From Lysobacterales bacterium (GTDB taxonomy: Bacteria; Pseudomonadota; Gammaproteobacteria; Xanthomonadales; SZUA-36), in the NCBI GenBank assembly GCA_029287515.1, contig JARFQZ010000149.1, positions 1-7,884 on the forward strand: a stretch of 7,884 bases of DNA, given 5' to 3'. Shown here one piece after another: positions 5,956-7,884 of the stretch. The notes under the pieces were generated by a model. It saw nothing but the letters and a program-made list of their open reading frames with translations, searched no databases and was not told the origin of the DNA. The translations under genes were made by a program, and so were the position numbers. Position 1 is the first letter of the stretch; every line of letters begins with the position of its first letter.

Positions 5956-7593
5956 ATGATGAAATCCCTGCTGTGCTGTCTTGCCCTGTTTGCCGGGTTA
6001 CCGGTGCACGCGGCCGAGATCGTAATTTTCGGTGACAGTTGGGCCAAACCGATGGGGCCGGCATTACAGTGGGTCCTGGACAATCATGGACACGAGGATG
6101 TGAACGTTCACACGACCAAGTTCTGGGGGTTGGCTGTCAGACTCAGCTCGGCGGAGGGCCTGGCCTACATCACACAGCAACTGGATCTGCACCCCGAAGC
6201 CAACATCGTTACCCTGAGCGTGGGGTACAACGACGTCCATTGCGACCTGGACGGCAGCACCTGCCACGTCCGGTGGCGTCCAGGAATGGCTGGTACGCTG
6301 TCCGAATCTGAGATTCTCGACAGCATCGTGCTCGACACCGAGAAAATCGTGGATCACATCGCGTCCATTCGCCCCGGCGCAAAGGTACTGCTGCAAAGTT
6401 ATGACTTCATGCGGCCGCTGGAGGAGATGGCGACCAAGGGGACACCACCCGAAAACAATACAGTTCACTTGAAGTGGGCAGATCGTGTAGCGAAACTGGC
6501 ACAGCGCAAGCCAACATTGACCTTCGTCAATTTACACGGACTCATGCAGGTGACTTACGGCTTCGATGGAATTGCCCACACAATCCATGACCCTTCGGAA
6601 GTAATTCCACCCGGTGACCCTTCCTTGCCTGATCCGAACCTGCCCAGTCCTTACCCGCCATTCGGGAATGACCGCACCCATCTCAACAGAGATGGCTTGA
6701 GGGTGCTGGCGGAAGCGCATTACCAGGAGTTTTACGGACCCTTGCTTGAAGACTCGGAGCCAGGAATCAACGGCGGCCATTCCGGCGCCTGGTTTAACCC
6801 CGAGATTTCCGGGCAGGGCCAAATGATCGACATAGATCCAACAAGCCAGTTCATGTTCCTCGCCTGGTTCACCTTCACCGATGCCGCATCAAGCAATCCT
6901 GGTCAGCAGCACTGGTATACAGCCCAGGGAAATTATTCCGGCAACAAGGCCGAACTGATCCTGCATGAAACCCTGGGTGGAAAATTCGATGATCCGCAAG
7001 ACGTCGCTACCCGCCCGGTTGGCACCGCGACCATCAGCTTCAGCGACTGCGAACAGGGGCAGATGGTTTACAGTATCGACACCGACGGGCGTGCAGGAAC
7101 CACTCCCCTGATACGCGCAATTCCGGGTTCCGGCAATGTCTGCAAGGAACAAAGCAGCAAAGCAGCCATTATCACCGAAGCGGTAGACATCAATGCCGGC
7201 ATGGATGGTGCCTGGTATGACACCAACACCCCTGGACAAGGCTTCTTTATAGACGCCTACACCAATCCCGACGGTGGTGATTTCATATTCGTGGCCTGGT
7301 TTACGTACGGTGACGACGCGGCATCAGGTCAACGCTGGTTTACGGCGCAGGGTGATTTTACGGGTTCTACGGCTGAAATTGATATCTATGAAACGACCAG
7401 CGGCAGTTTTAATGACCCACAGCCTTCTGCTACCAACAAAGTTGGCGCCATGACCATCGACTTTACCGATTGCAGCAATGCCATATTGGCATACTCACTA
7501 ACGGATGAAAGTATCGAAGGTGGCATAGCCATCAGGCGGTTGCTGATTCCAGGTGCACAGGAAATGTGTGAAGAACTGTCAGGGGCGGACTGA
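5956..7593 (+). CDS. Exported SGNH/GDSL hydrolase with two C-terminal GxW...GQG repeats
   Basis: This is a 545-residue secreted enzyme. Residues 1-19 form a signal peptide (MMK, a hydrophobic core, then VHA, with cleavage before AEIVIF). The SGNH catalytic domain covers about 20-265: block I GDSW with nucleophile Ser28, a block II Gly near 58 (FWG), block III GYND with Asn92, and block V DRTH with Asp239 and His242. All four hallmark blocks are present, so ester-hydrolase or deacetylase activity is expected; the substrate is unknown. Cys96 and Cys103 could form a disulfide loop just after block III. A Pro-rich loop (about 217-236) precedes block V. The tail holds two copies of an extracellular repeat (275-396 and 415-538). 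The start was chosen because the signal peptide begins there. AGGA lies two bases before ATG 5956 and five before ATG 5959, so 5959 is equally possible. Upstream in-frame starts at 5902 (ATG) and 5818 (TTG) would bury the signal peptide. The gene appears monocistronic and no clear terminator follows. Confidence 0.9.
   Translation: MMKSLLCCLALFAGLPVHAAEIVIFGDSWAKPMGPALQWVLDNHGHEDVNVHTTKFWGLAVRLSSAEGLAYITQQLDLHPEANIVTLSVGYNDVHCDLDGSTCHVRWRPGMAGTLSESEILDSIVLDTEKIVDHIASIRPGAKVLLQSYDFMRPLEEMATKGTPPENNTVHLKWADRVAKLAQRKPTLTFVNLHGLMQVTYGFDGIAHTIHDPSEVIPPGDPSLPDPNLPSPYPPFGNDRTHLNRDGLRVLAEAHYQEFYGPLLEDSEPGINGGHSGAWFNPEISGQGQMIDIDPTSQFMFLAWFTFTDAASSNPGQQHWYTAQGNYSGNKAELILHETLGGKFDDPQDVATRPVGTATISFSDCEQGQMVYSIDTDGRAGTTPLIRAIPGSGNVCKEQSSKAAIITEAVDINAGMDGAWYDTNTPGQGFFIDAYTNPDGGDFIFVAWFTYGDDAASGQRWFTAQGDFTGSTAEIDIYETTSGSFNDPQPSATNKVGAMTIDFTDCSNAILAYSLTDESIEGGIAIRRLLIPGAQEMCEELSGAD
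6778..7569 (+). repeat. Two tandem extracellular protein repeats within the SGNH hydrolase gene
   Basis: Copy 1 (6778-7143) and copy 2 (7198-7569) encode about 120 residues each. They share, in order: GAW(F/Y), GQG, AWFT(F/Y), W(Y/F)TAQG, a Gly-rich turn followed by AE, an ET-GG/SG-F(D/N)DPQ segment, VG-TI-F, and a DC...YS segment. Each has two cysteines (365 and 396; 506 and 538), probably one disulfide per copy. I recognise this as a domain that recurs in secreted gammaproteobacterial proteins, without a known function. A carbohydrate- or surface-binding role is a guess. The DNA copies are diverged, so the duplication is old. Confidence 0.75.
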
Positions 7594-7712
7594 GGAGTGG
7601 CTGGCATGGGTCAGAAGCGGTCCAAGTCATCTCTTCAGTAACCTATTCCGGAGTTCATCACATAACAGAACACCCCAGGATGTGATTCTCAGGGGAGATA
7701 AGTTCTCAGTTC

Positions 7713-7884
7713 GGCCTATTGTGTTGAAAAACTCCAAATCCGAATAATGCGAATATTTCGCTGAATTACTGTTTATTGAAAAACCCAACTCTAATCTCGC
7801 AATTGAGGCCATCAGAGGCCCGCTGATAGATTTTTTGCCTCAACTGGTGCCCCCTCGTGTCTGAAATATTGTGTGACTTCAGAG
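7713..7884. mobile_element. Possible edge of an insertion-sequence-like element, cut by the window end
   Basis: From about 7713 the base composition drops. TATTGTGTTGAAAAACTCC (7717-7735) resembles terminal sequences I recall from IS elements, whose reverse reading is GTTTTTCAACACAATA. TTGAAAAAC occurs at 7724-7732 and again at 7776-7784, and TATTGTGT at 7717-7724 and 7867-7874, like repeated subterminal protein-binding sites. No transposase frame is visible in the 170 bases available. A 61-codon minus-strand frame (7627-7812) crosses the proposed edge and is not convincing as a gene. The assignment is tentative. Confidence 0.25.

Noticed and set aside
1..7884. CRISPR array or tandem DNA repeats
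   Set aside because: No regularly spaced direct repeats were seen. The only tandem repetition is the diverged protein repeat in the SGNH gene.

Overview
The window looks like accessory-rich chromosome from a gammaproteobacterium, probably marine or salt-adapted. This rests on recognising protein families (a TIR/AAA_16/TPR protein, a 48-residue Cys protein of a type I associate with sulfur-oxidising Gammaproteobacteria, and a secreted SGNH hydrolase with tandem GxW...GQG repeats). No rRNA or tRNA is present to fix the taxonomy. Base composition is patchy: the long TIR gene is GC-rich, the secreted hydrolase gene is intermediate, and the stretch from about 4170 to 5520 is clearly AT-richer. That suggests pieces with different histories.

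Layout, left to right. Positions 1-278 hold nothing I can call. A minus-strand gene fills 279-3515. It encodes a TIR domain, a STAND-type P-loop ATPase and a long TPR-like helical repeat tail, the architecture of a bacterial NLR-like or signal-sensing protein and a candidate NAD-consuming defence factor. Its most likely start is a TTG placed behind a GGAGG. Positions 3540-3987 hold a doubtful 60-codon ORF and several GC-rich palindromes. They lead into a plus-strand 48-residue gene (3988-4134) with four ordered cysteines, a good ribosome binding site and its own perfect intrinsic terminator (4141-4168).

Positions 4169-4543 are AT-rich and contain a probable miniature inverted-repeat element (4282-4458), bounded by 20-bp inverted repeats matching at 18 positions and carrying no transposase. 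Next is a minus-strand alpha/beta-hydrolase lipoprotein gene (4544-5506) with an intact catalytic triad. A non-coding divergent region (about 5507-5955) follows, with a candidate promoter for the lipoprotein and small hairpins. The plus-strand gene at 5956-7593 encodes an exported SGNH/GDSL esterase-type enzyme followed by two tandem copies of an extracellular repeat domain. The last 291 bases are non-coding, and from about 7713 they resemble the edge of an insertion-sequence-like element cut by the window end.

The genes do not form one obvious operon. The TIR-STAND gene reads away from the Cys-protein gene, and the two hydrolase genes are divergent. The most notable items are the single-gene TIR-STAND-TPR protein, the small Cys protein with its structured upstream region, the MITE-like element, and the unusual two-repeat tail on the SGNH hydrolase.
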